A DNA stretch of 14,740 bases from Bacteroidota bacterium (lineage in GTDB: Bacteria; Bacteroidota; Rhodothermia; Rhodothermales; UBA10348): positions 1-14,740 of the forward strand of contig JAQCDI010000025.1 of the NCBI GenBank assembly GCA_027620595.1. Reading direction: 5' to 3'. The notes beneath the pieces were generated by a model. That model was not told the DNA's origin, made no database searches, and saw only the letters and a program-made list of their open reading frames with translations. Below are positions 7,392-14,740 of the stretch, in pieces. Both the position numbers and the translations under genes were made by a program. The stretch's first letter is position 1; every line of letters begins with the position of its first letter.

Positions 7392-9080
7392 CTAGCGGAC
7401 CACCAGGCCATGCGCCCGGCGAGTGCCGGAGGCTTCCACGACGAGGAAATAGACGCCGCGGGAAAGGTGGGACGTGTCCAGGGCCAGGTCCACGGTTTCT
7501 CCCGCGGTCATGAAGCGGTCCACCAGCCGACCCACTTCGCGGCCATCGATGCCCACGAGGGTGGCCCGGACGCGTTCCGCTGCCGCTGCCGTGATCCGGG
7601 CCCGCTGGCCCGCCGGTGCCGGATTGGGCCAGATGTCCACGCGGGGGGTGCGCAACGGGCCATCAGCCATGGATTCTTCGGTGGCAGTGTCCTGCCCGAA
7701 TCCGACCCGCCAAAGGCTGGCGTTCGATCCGAATTCAAGCACGTACAGGTCCTCCCCCACCAACACGGCATCGATCGGGTTCTGGAATCCGGATGCCAGT
7801 CGCTCGGTGCGAATGGCGGGATGCGCCCCGTCTTCCTCCAGTGTCAGATGGAGCAGGTCCTCGCCTTCACCGGAAAACGGACCCAGCAGGTCGCTTTCCG
7901 GGCCCGTCCAGCTGAGCACGAGTGCATCGCCCCGGAACGGCTCGGGAAGCGCGCTTTCCGTGTCGAAGGCAAGCCCGAGCGGGGATCGATGGGAGGTAAA
8001 GGTGCCCATCGTCCGGCCGGTGTCGTCGGCATCCAGGATGGCGCCCGTCGCGGGATCCCGGTACAGGTTGGCGTGGGGTCCAAGGTTGTGGATGGGATCC
8101 GTCAGCACGATCCCCGGCGGGAGCGCCGGGTAGGTCGGGTCGTTGAAGAAGTGGTTGTTCGAGACCGCGTAGGAGGCCGGGTTGAGCAGTCGGTCGGCCG
8201 ACGGAGCATAGCCCGCAAACTGCATCGGCGTGTCGGTCAGGCCCATCCGCCATGGAAATCCGTAGTGCCGACCTTCCTCGAGCAGGTTGAGCTCCTCCTC
8301 GTCATCCCGATCGCCCGAATTCTCGGTGCCGAAGAGCCGGCCCGACGCATCGAAGGCCAACGAAAAGGAGTTTCTCGTGCCGTCGGCAAACAGGTACCCC
8401 CCCTGGGTCAACGCGTCCTCGTTGTTGGGCAGGACGAGGTCGGCGGCATCGGCCGGCAGGCGCAGGATGGCCGACGTGAGGGGGACTTCCCGGGCACCCG
8501 GAAACTGCCCGCCGTTCTCCTGCGGTTCGCCATGATCGGTCCGCGATCCACTGTTGACGTAGAGCCACATCCCGTCCGGGCTGACCACCACGGCATTCAT
8601 GTTGTGATCGAACGGGGTGCCCGATCGGGGATAGGGCTCGGTTACAGCCACTGTACTCCAGGTGTGTCCGCCCTGTCCGTCGGGGCGTCCCCGCCGGATG
8701 ACACCCACGTTGTAGCCCGGATGGGTGTTGGCGTCGTTGCCCACGAGATAGATTGTCCCGTCCGCGGCCACGGCCATGCCCATGAGCGGGGCCGGGGTGC
8801 CGTGGTCGGCCAGTCGGTAGAGCACGGCGAAGGAGGGTGTCGGCGCCGAAGGATCCAGCGCCAGGATCTCTCCGCCCAGGCGGGAGAAGAGCAACCTGCC
8901 GGATTGAGGGTCAAACCGCACCCGCACGGCATCCACGGGGCCGGCCACGGAGGATACCGTCACTCCTGCCACGTGGGACTGTGGCTGGGCCGTGGCGTTG
9001 CGGGCCATCAGACCCGTCGTGGACACCATCAGGAGGAGGAACAGCCGGGGTAGAGTTCGTGGTATACGCATGGGAGACAT
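7392..9080 (-). CDS. Secreted glucose/sorbosone dehydrogenase-like beta-propeller with T9SS sorting domain
   Basis: The protein is 562 residues from the ATG at 9080; an ATG at 9071 is equally plausible and a longer frame reaches 9131. The N-terminus is a signal peptide: basic MRIPRTLPR, hydrophobic LFLLLMVSTTG, then a likely cut after NATAQ. Residues about 40-460 form a beta-propeller of the soluble PQQ glucose dehydrogenase/L-sorbosone dehydrogenase type, shown by GTRNSFSLAFD (234-244), EEELNLLEEG (261-270) and YGFPW (273-277). The last 82 residues or so (481-562) are a type IX sorting domain: VDIWPNPA, then GIDGREVGRL, SRGVYFLVVE and a C-terminal basic tail. The protein is therefore expected to cross the outer membrane and be anchored or released. 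Oxidation of a sugar with bound PQQ is the family guess; many such propellers have no proven activity. It shares a divergent promoter region with the GH16 gene. Confidence 0.85.
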   Translation of the reverse strand: MSPMRIPRTLPRLFLLLMVSTTGLMARNATAQPQSHVAGVTVSSVAGPVDAVRVRFDPQSGRLLFSRLGGEILALDPSAPTPSFAVLYRLADHGTPAPLMGMAVAADGTIYLVGNDANTHPGYNVGVIRRGRPDGQGGHTWSTVAVTEPYPRSGTPFDHNMNAVVVSPDGMWLYVNSGSRTDHGEPQENGGQFPGAREVPLTSAILRLPADAADLVLPNNEDALTQGGYLFADGTRNSFSLAFDASGRLFGTENSGDRDDEEELNLLEEGRHYGFPWRMGLTDTPMQFAGYAPSADRLLNPASYAVSNNHFFNDPTYPALPPGIVLTDPIHNLGPHANLYRDPATGAILDADDTGRTMGTFTSHRSPLGLAFDTESALPEPFRGDALVLSWTGPESDLLGPFSGEGEDLLHLTLEEDGAHPAIRTERLASGFQNPIDAVLVGEDLYVLEFGSNASLWRVGFGQDTATEESMADGPLRTPRVDIWPNPAPAGQRARITAAAAERVRATLVGIDGREVGRLVDRFMTAGETVDLALDTSHLSRGVYFLVVEASGTRRAHGLVVR

Positions 9081-9083
9081 GGT

Positions 9084-9124
9084 GTTGGGGAATCGGGCCA
9101 TCTTTCTGAACCTGCATCCCCAAC
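9084..9124. promoter_or_regulatory. Inverted repeat in divergent promoter region
   Basis: GTTGGGGA (9084-9091) and TCCCCAAC (9117-9124) are a perfect 8-bp inverted pair separated by 25 nt, in the 108-nt region between the minus-strand propeller gene and the plus-strand GH16 gene. It could be a regulator site serving both genes or a hairpin in the 5' leader of the propeller mRNA, whose start codon is 3 nt away. No convincing -33/-7 promoter elements could be assigned here. Confidence 0.3.
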
Positions 9125-9188
9125 GAACCAACCGTCATTGTGGTCCTTCCGTGCCTATTTTCCTGCTCCTCTCCTTATTCCTGCCGGG

Positions 9189-10079
9189 ATGACACGACAC
9201 CTTGCCCTTTCCTGCCTGCTGCTGATGACCGTCTGCCTTGGAGCCTGTCGGTCGGAACCTGCCCAGGTCTCGCCAGGCACGGATGCCCCGTCGACCGCGG
9301 GAACCGGCGTGGTTTTCTTCGATGACTTCGAAGGAACGGAATTGGACCGTGACCACTGGAACGTGATCGGACCTGAATTCTGGGTCAACAACGAGGTGCA
9401 GGCCTACGTGGACTCGGCGGCCACGATCTCGGTCGGTGACGGGGTACTGGAGCTCACAGCCCGCTGGTCGGAAGGCTACGTGACCCCGCGCGGCCGCACA
9501 ACCGACATCGTTTCGGGTCGCATCGATTCGCGCAACCGGTTCGACTTCCAGTATGGGCGGGCTGAAGCCCGCATCCGCATGCCGGGGACAGAAGGTCTCT
9601 GGCCGGCGTTCTGGCTCCTGGGGTACGGTGGCTGGCCCGGTTCCGGCGAGATCGACATCATGGAATACGTGGGCGAACCCGACTGGATCGGCGTGGCGCT
9701 TCACGGACCGGGATACTCCGGGGAAACCCCGATCGTGAACAAGTTCTTCTTTCCCGAGGGCGAGGACGTGACCGACTGGCATGTCTATGCCGCCGACTGG
9801 ACCCGCGACGAGGTATTGTTCTTCGTGGACGAGCGCCTCGTCTACCGGGCCACCCGGCCCATGGTGGAGCACTATGGGGAATGGCGTTTCGACAATCCGA
9901 AGTTCCTGATCCTGAATACGGCCGTCGGGGGCATGTATCCCTTCAAGACGAGCGGCATCGAGGAACCGTATTTCGGGCTGCCCCAGGAAACGGTGGACCG
10001 CATCCGGGAAACAGGGCTCGCCATGCAGGTGGACTGGGTACGGGTGACCCGGGATCCCGTCCGCCACGCCGGGGGATGA
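9189..10079 (+). CDS. GH16-family endo-beta-glucanase-like lipoprotein
   Basis: The protein is 296 residues. The N-terminus is a lipoprotein signal: MTRHLALSCLLLMTVCLGAC, with Cys20 in the lipobox LGAC, so it should be anchored in a membrane, probably the outer one. Residues about 41-288 form a GH16 jelly-roll: FFDDFEGTELDRDHWN (43-58), NNEVQAYVD (67-75), GLWPAFWLL (136-144) and the catalytic motif GEIDIMEY (153-160). E154 is the nucleophile, D156 the assisting residue and E159 the acid/base. W-N...NNE-x-Q-x-Y and the ALHGPGY segment fit laminarinase-like GH16 enzymes acting on beta-1,3 or mixed beta-glucans, but agarase/carrageenase branches cannot be separated by eye. The ATG at 9189 is chosen because the signal peptide begins there; no strong ribosome binding site is seen. 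It is divergent from the T9SS propeller and its stop is 6 nt from that of the permease fragment. Confidence 0.9.
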   Translation: MTRHLALSCLLLMTVCLGACRSEPAQVSPGTDAPSTAGTGVVFFDDFEGTELDRDHWNVIGPEFWVNNEVQAYVDSAATISVGDGVLELTARWSEGYVTPRGRTTDIVSGRIDSRNRFDFQYGRAEARIRMPGTEGLWPAFWLLGYGGWPGSGEIDIMEYVGEPDWIGVALHGPGYSGETPIVNKFFFPEGEDVTDWHVYAADWTRDEVLFFVDERLVYRATRPMVEHYGEWRFDNPKFLILNTAVGGMYPFKTSGIEEPYFGLPQETVDRIRETGLAMQVDWVRVTRDPVRHAGG

Positions 10080-10085
10080 TCGGTC

Positions 10086-11339
10086 CTATTCGTAGCGCAG
10101 CGAGTGCACCGGATCGGCGGCGGCCACGCGGAGCGCCTGATACCCCACGGTCAGCAGGGCAATGACCAACGCGGCCACACCGGAGAGCAGGAAAACCCAC
10201 CAGGCCACTTCGATGTGGTAGGGAAAGGCGTCCAACCATGTGTCGAGCCCGTAGCTCACGGCGGGAATGGAAAGCACGAGTCCAACTCCGACCAGCACGG
10301 CAAACTCGCGCGAGAGCAGGGTCACGATAGAGGGAATGGACGCACCCAGCACCTTGCGCACGCCGATCTCCTTGGTGCGCTGCTGGGCCGTGAACGCTGA
10401 CAGACCGAACAGGCCCAGACAGGCAATCAGGATGGCCAGTCCCGCAAACAGCGTGAAGATGCGCTCGAGCCGCTCCTCGGCCTGGTACTGCCGGTTGAAG
10501 TCGTCATCGAGGAAGAAGGACGCAAAGGCCAGATCGGGAAACAGTTCGTTCCAGACCTCTTCCACAGCCGCTACGGCCGGTATGGCTTCCTGGCCGGCCA
10601 GTCGCAACGACACATAGTTCATTATGCGGTTCGTGGGAAAGAAGAGGGTCGGCTCAATGGTGTCCCGCAGGGACGCATGGTGGTAGTCCCCGAGCACCCC
10701 GATGATGGTCCGGCCGCCCCCACCCATGGGAATGCGCTGCCCGATGGCATCCCCGGGCGAGGCGTATCCGACGTACCGGGCCAGGGTCTCGTTGACCACG
10801 ATGGCATCGGTTAGGTCGGTTTCCAGGGTAGGGTCGAACCCACGACCGGCCACCATCTGCATGCCGTAGGTGTCGAAGAAATCCACGCCGACATTGACCA
10901 CGGCCGCCGAGCGAATGTCGTCGTCGGGAAGGTTTTCTGTCCGGAACAGGTTTCGACCGGCGCCACGACCCGGAATGGTGGCCGACAGGGTGGCCTGCCG
11001 GATCGGCGCCAGGGCTCCGAAGCGCGCCAGGATATCGTCCTCCCGACCCTCGGTCAGTGATCGCGGCACCTCCTGCATGTCCACCACGAGCATCTGCTCC
11101 TGGTCAAAACCCAGTTCCTGCGAGCGCATGTAGTCGAGTTGCTGCTTGACCACGATCGTTCCGGCAATGAGCCCGATCGAGATGGCAAACTGGAGGGCCA
11201 CCAGGGTCTTGCGCACGGCCGCGCCCGAGGACGTGGAATGGTTCGACCCCTTGAGAACCTCGACCGGTCGGAACGAAGAGAGCATCAGGGCGGGATAGAG
11301 CCCACCGAGCAGGCCACCGAGGAGGGCTGCCGCTGCGCG
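10086..11339 (-). pseudogene. ABC transporter permease (MacB/FtsX-like), N-terminally truncated
   Basis: This is the C-terminal half, about 417 residues, of a two-module permease that is normally near 800. Reading from 11339 it begins inside the first FtsX module's last helix (LLGGLLGGLYPALMLSSF), followed by RPVEVLKG, then the second module's first helix (RKTLVALQFAISIGLIAGTI). A MacB-type periplasmic domain of about 220 residues comes next. The C-terminal FtsX domain has three helices, with EIGVRKVLGAS after the first, and the end is DPVHSLRYE. An ATG at 11285 exists, but starting there would cut a conserved motif, so it is unlikely to be the native start. The frame stays open to about 11360, but the family match stops near 11330-11340. 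There the sequence switches to an opposite-strand permease. No ATPase gene is nearby. Confidence 0.8.
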
Positions 11340-11345
11340 GACTGT
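11325..11345. other. Head-to-head junction between two truncated permease genes
   Basis: On the minus strand, permease coding similarity runs up to about 11330-11340. On the plus strand, coding for a different region of a related permease begins at about 11337-11342 (LWADPAFIDIFSFEL). Neither gene has room for a start, a first membrane helix or a promoter. The sequence is therefore a breakpoint rather than a normal divergent promoter region. Confidence 0.7.
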
Positions 11346-13405
11346 GGGCCGACCCGGCCTTCATCGACATCTTCTCCTTCGAACTGCAGTCCGGCGATCC
11401 GGCCACAGCCCTGGCCGAACCGGGCGCCATCGTGCTCTCACCGACCGAGGCCCGCAAGTTCTTCGGGGACGAGGACCCGATGGGCAAGACGATGACCGTG
11501 GTGGGCAACCGCGACTATACCGTGACGGGCATCCTGGCCCGGGACGACTATGACACCATTTTCCCGTTGACCGCTTTGGCCTCCTATGCCTCCGCCGAGA
11601 GCGATCCGGGCATTCGGCAGATGTTGGACAACTGGTACAGCTCCATCTACACGTCCTACACCTTTGCCCTCCTCGAAGAAGACACGGCCCTCGAGGATGT
11701 GCAGGCCCGGATTCGTGGCTTACTGCCCGTGCATTATGCCGAATACGACGGCAACCGACTCGACGACCTGATCGTGCAACCCTTGAAGGATATCAGCCTC
11801 GGTATACAGATGGGCAACGAGATCGGCACGGTCCTGCCCAGGGAATCGTCCTGGTTCCTCCTCACACTGGCTGCGATCATCCTGCTGACGGCCTGCTTCA
11901 ATTACGTGGGCCTCACTGTAAGCCGCTCCCTCAAAAGGGCGAGGAAAGTAGGCGTGCGCAAGGTGTTCGGAGCTGTACGGTCCCAGATTTCGTCCCAATT
12001 CCTGTTCGAAACGGTGGTCATCTCGAGCGGAAGCGTGTTGATTGCCCTTCTGCTGTTGCAGTGGCTGGTTCCGGCATTCAACGCCTTCTCCTTCGTCTCC
12101 CAGACTGACCTGGCCCTTCGTCTGGATTGGACGGGCGACCCGGGTCTGTATGGCGTGTTCGCCCTCTTCACCCTTACTGTGGCCATGATTGCCGGTATCT
12201 ACCCCGCCCTGTTCCTGTCCCGATACCGCCCTGCGGCAGCCGTCAAGGGCCTGGCCGGTATCGGTGGCGGCTCGGGGTCGCGCCTGCGCAAGGGCCTGGT
12301 GGTCGTACAGTTCTCGATCTCCCTGGTGTTCCTCATCGCGGCCATCGTGATGGTGCGTCAGGCCCGCTTCATGCAGCAGGGAGACTACGGCTTCCAGGCC
12401 GATAACGTGATCAACGTCCGGCTTTTTGATGTCCCCTTCGATCGTTTCCGGGACCGGATTTCCCGGAGCGCACACGTGGCGGGAGTATCCGGCCTTTCCG
12501 TGATCCCCGCCACCGGTTCGCGTTCGGATGTCTGGGTATCCTTGCCGGGCGCCTCGGACGATGAAGCCGTCAAAGGATACCAGTTTGCCATCGACCCTGC
12601 GTTGGTGGAGAACCTGGGGCTCACGATCCTCGCGGGGGCCAACGTAGAGGCGGGTGCCACCTTCGAGGATACACATCAGGTCCTGGTCAATGAGACCCTC
12701 CTGGCACGGCTCCGCCTGGGTGCTCCGGTGGAAGCCATCGGCGAGACCTTCATCCTTGGGGACTCCACCCGGGTGGTGATTGCCGGTGTGCTCAAGGACT
12801 TCCATGCCGATGATCTCTCGAACGAGATCTCACCGAATGTCTTCTTCCATCAACCCGAGATGCTCAGCTGGGCCAACGTGCGTCTCGTACCAGGGCAGCT
12901 CGATGCCGGCATGGAGGACATCCGGGCGGCCTGGACGGCCATGGGGCATCCCCGCAGCGTGGACATGGCCGAGTTTGATGTGCAGCTCAAGGAAAACTTC
13001 ATCAATCTGATAACCAGGGACATGTACCGGCTCATCGGATTCATCGCCTTCCTGGCCGTCACGATTGCCTGCCTGGGTCTCCTCGGCATTGCTTCCTTCA
13101 ATGTGGAGAACCGCACCCGGGAGGTGAGCATCCGCAAGGTGCTCGGTGCCGATGTCGGCACGCTGGTCCTGCTGCTGTCCCGCGAATTTGCGATCCTGAT
13201 CGGAGTGGCCTCGCTCATTGCATTGCCCCTGGCCTGGATGCTGGCCAACTCCTGGCTGCAGGGTTTTGCCTACCGCATTTCGCCGGGTGTCGGAACCATG
13301 GGACTGGGACTCCTCATCCTGCTTTGCATTGCAGCCACGGCCATCGGATCGCAGACGCTGCGGGCCGCCCTGGCCAATCCCATCGACCATCTGCACGACG
13401 AATAG
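11342..13405 (+). pseudogene. ABC transporter permease (MacB/FtsX-like), lacking its N-terminus
   Basis: About 687 residues of a permease that is normally near 800. The visible part opens inside the first periplasmic MacB-type domain (ADPAFIDIFSF, then GDPATALAEPGAIVLSPTEA and FFGDEDPMGKT). The first FtsX module follows, with RKVGVRKVFGA after its first helix and IYPALFLSRYRP at its end, then a second periplasmic domain. The final FtsX module has SIRKVLGADVG and ends ANPIDHLHDE. The first membrane helix and about 100 residues are missing, replaced by the opposite-strand permease fragment. A GTG at 11432 could start translation but would remove still more of the domain. It is a paralogue of the minus-strand fragment: both share the YPAL-LS-RP-VKG motif. 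Full copies would work with a MacB-like ATPase in lipoprotein, peptide or drug export or in envelope stress. Either a real broken gene or an artefact. Confidence 0.8.
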
Positions 13406-13416
13406 GCGTCTACCCT

Positions 13417-13452
13417 GCGCGTAATTCGACGGGCACCGGGACCCGTAGGCGC
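13417..13452. terminator. Possible hairpin between convergent genes
   Basis: In the 72-nt gap between the plus-strand permease and the minus-strand membrane-protein gene, ACGGG (13429-13433) can pair with CCCGT (13442-13446) across an 8-nt loop. An outer GCGC pair (13417-13420 with 13449-13452) could extend it after an internal loop. There is no T-run on either side, so a bidirectional intrinsic terminator is only a possibility. Confidence 0.25.
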
Positions 13453-13477
13453 GTATTCCTCGACGACTGCGATGCTC

Positions 13478-13822
13478 CTACGCCGCGTTTCCGTTGCGGT
13501 GATGCCGGAATCCGCGGCCGATCCACATGGCCGTGACGCCGGCAATGGCGCCGAAGAGCGCCAGAAGGCCCCATAAATTGCCCGGCCCACCTTCATGGAA
13601 GAGGAATCCCAGGAAGAGGATGCCGAGGGCCAGCATGGCGGCAAAGACCAGCCCTCCCAGCCGGGCCTGATTCACCGGCACGTCCTGCCAGCCCAGGTAG
13701 ATCCCCTGGAGCACCGATACGACCATGAAGGTCCAGAAATGCCCGACCACGGGCAGGTACAGGAAGGCACTGACGAAGACGGCGGCCAGGCCGCACGTCA
13801 CCATCCATTGACGGTCATCCAT
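13478..13822 (-). CDS. Small four-helix membrane protein of unknown function
   Basis: The protein is 114 residues. It has four predicted membrane helices, at about 9-27, 30-46, 55-74 and 82-101, and a basic C-terminal tail (RGFRHHRNGNAA). The short loops carry few charged residues. The start ATG at 13822 follows the stop of the isomerase gene by 11 nt on the same strand, so the two are probably co-transcribed. I do not recognise the family and see no catalytic motif. Coding status rests on the unbroken frame, the regular helix spacing and the tight packing behind a real gene. Confidence 0.65.
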   Translation of the reverse strand: MDDRQWMVTCGLAAVFVSAFLYLPVVGHFWTFMVVSVLQGIYLGWQDVPVNQARLGGLVFAAMLALGILFLGFLFHEGGPGNLWGLLALFGAIAGVTAMWIGRGFRHHRNGNAA

Positions 13823-13833
13823 GGGCGGAGCGG

Positions 13834-14740
13834 TTATTGGGAGAAGGCGGCGTCAAAGGCGGTGTTCGACGGACGGAAATCCACGCTGTTCACGAAGGCA
13901 CAGGCCTCTTCGGCGCCGTGCTCCCGATCCATGCCGATGTCTTCCCACTCCACCGAGAGAGGGCCGTCATAGCCGACCCGGTTGAGCGCGCGGATGATCT
14001 CCTCGAAATCAATGCTGCCCCGGCCCAGGGACCGGAAGTCCCAGTGGCGACGGACATCCCCGAACTCGGTGTGTCCGCCGAAAACACCGGCTTCCGTTGC
14101 CTTGTCCGACCACCAGACATCCTTCATGTGGGCATGGAAGATGCGACTGCCGAATTTGAGGATGAAGGCCACATAGTCCACACCCTGGTACCCGAAGTGG
14201 CTGGGATCATAATTGAATCCAAAGGAGGGCCGGTGCCCGATGGCTTCGAGCGTGCGCTCGGCCGAAGCGATGTCAAAGGCGATTTCGGCCGGGTGGACCT
14301 CCAGCGCAAACTTGACGCCCACCTCATCGAAGACATCCATGATCGGGTTCCAGCGCACGGCAAAATCGGCATAGCCCGCTTCGATCATGCCGGCGGGTAT
14401 CGGCGGGAAACCGTAGAGCAGGTGCCAGATGGACGAGCCCGTGAAACCGTTGACCACCGGGACGCCCAGCTTGGCGGCGGCGCGTGCGGTATCCATCATT
14501 TCCTTGGCAGCCCGCTGACGTACCCCTTCGGGATCCCCATCCCTCCACACGTGCGGGGGCAGGATGGCCTTGTGGCGGGCATCGATCCGGTCGCAGACGG
14601 CCTGGCCTACCAGATGGGTCGAAATGGCCCAGACTTTCAGCCCGTACCGGGCCAGGAGATCATGCCTTCCCTGGCAATATCCAGGCTCGCCGAGTGCCCG
14701 TTGGACATCGAAGTGATCTCCCCAGCAGGCCAGTTCGAGG
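13834..14740 (-). CDS. Sugar phosphate isomerase/epimerase, TIM barrel (5' partial)
   Basis: The frame is open from the right edge to TAA, giving 301 residues; roughly the first 30 are missing. The fold is that of the xylose isomerase-like/AP endonuclease 2 superfamily. The expected metal-binding residues of a TIM barrel are visible: Glu147 in ALEVHPAE, Asp178 and His181 in NYDPSH, His204 in HAHMKD, and Glu264 in SVEWED. Other typical segments are LACWGDHFD (3-11), GFTGSSIWHLLYGFPP (98-113) and GRGSIDFEEI (240-249). Such enzymes isomerise or epimerise sugars, inositols or keto-sugar intermediates in the cytoplasm with a divalent metal; the substrate cannot be read from sequence. A GTG at 14550 looks like a start but lies inside the barrel, and conserved coding continues upstream of it. 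It is the first gene of a pair with the small membrane protein. Confidence 0.85.
   Translation of the reverse strand, partial: LELACWGDHFDVQRALGEPGYCQGRHDLLARYGLKVWAISTHLVGQAVCDRIDARHKAILPPHVWRDGDPEGVRQRAAKEMMDTARAAAKLGVPVVNGFTGSSIWHLLYGFPPIPAGMIEAGYADFAVRWNPIMDVFDEVGVKFALEVHPAEIAFDIASAERTLEAIGHRPSFGFNYDPSHFGYQGVDYVAFILKFGSRIFHAHMKDVWWSDKATEAGVFGGHTEFGDVRRHWDFRSLGRGSIDFEEIIRALNRVGYDGPLSVEWEDIGMDREHGAEEACAFVNSVDFRPSNTAFDAAFSQ

Noticed and set aside
7251..9053. A 600-codon plus-strand open frame opposite the propeller gene
   Set aside because: The minus strand carries an unambiguous signal peptide, propeller motifs and a T9SS tail; the plus frame has no recognisable features and overlaps the symporter end.
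11720..12805. A 361-codon minus-strand open frame inside the plus-strand permease
   Set aside because: Low-complexity, charged shadow translation; the plus strand shows clear FtsX-type helices and motifs.
13834..14550. Treating the isomerase as a complete 238-residue gene starting at 14550
   Set aside because: The frame stays open to the window edge, and the added residues (for example LACWGDHFD) fit the N-terminal barrel strands, so the gene is partial.

Overview
This is a GC-rich window with densely packed genes. It most likely comes from a Bacteroidota-type heterotroph, probably near Rhodothermales/Rhodothermota. The pointers are a secreted beta-propeller protein ending in a type IX secretion (T9SS) sorting domain, long MacB/FtsX-like permeases of the kind that form families in this group, a vSGLT-like Na+/sugar symporter, and mostly weak Shine-Dalgarno signals. 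The taxonomic call is inference from gene content; no marker gene is present.

Positions 1-5708 form a plus-strand catabolic cluster. It opens with the C-terminal end of a GntR/FCD-type regulator. Next come a proline racemase-family enzyme with both catalytic cysteines (best read as 4-hydroxyproline 2-epimerase) and an FAD-dependent D-amino-acid (D-hydroxyproline) dehydrogenase. The last member is a 995-residue fusion of an APH/hydroxylysine-kinase-like domain, an M23 metallopeptidase-like domain and a class III aminotransferase-fold domain of the phospho-lyase type. Together they suggest use of the two collagen-type modified amino acids: hydroxyproline (epimerase, then dehydrogenase) and hydroxylysine (kinase, then ammonia- and phosphate-releasing lyase). 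A vSGLT-type symporter follows after 71 nt with its own good ribosome binding site.

Positions 7392-10079 hold a divergent pair of exported proteins: a glucose/sorbosone dehydrogenase-like beta-propeller with a T9SS tail (minus) and a GH16 endoglucanase-like lipoprotein (plus). They share a 108-nt intergenic region that contains an 8-bp inverted repeat. With the sugar symporter they fit a polysaccharide-use theme.

Positions 10086-13405 hold two paralogous ABC permease genes joined head to head. Each lacks its N-terminal part, and both coding signals break at the same place, about 11325-11345. This is either a real inversion/deletion between paralogues or an assembly/amplification chimera.

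Positions 13478-14740 hold a minus-strand pair: a TIM-barrel sugar phosphate isomerase/epimerase, running off the right edge, followed 11 nt later by a small four-helix membrane protein. No RNA genes, insertion sequences or CRISPR arrays were seen, and no gene-free stretch exceeds about 110 nt.
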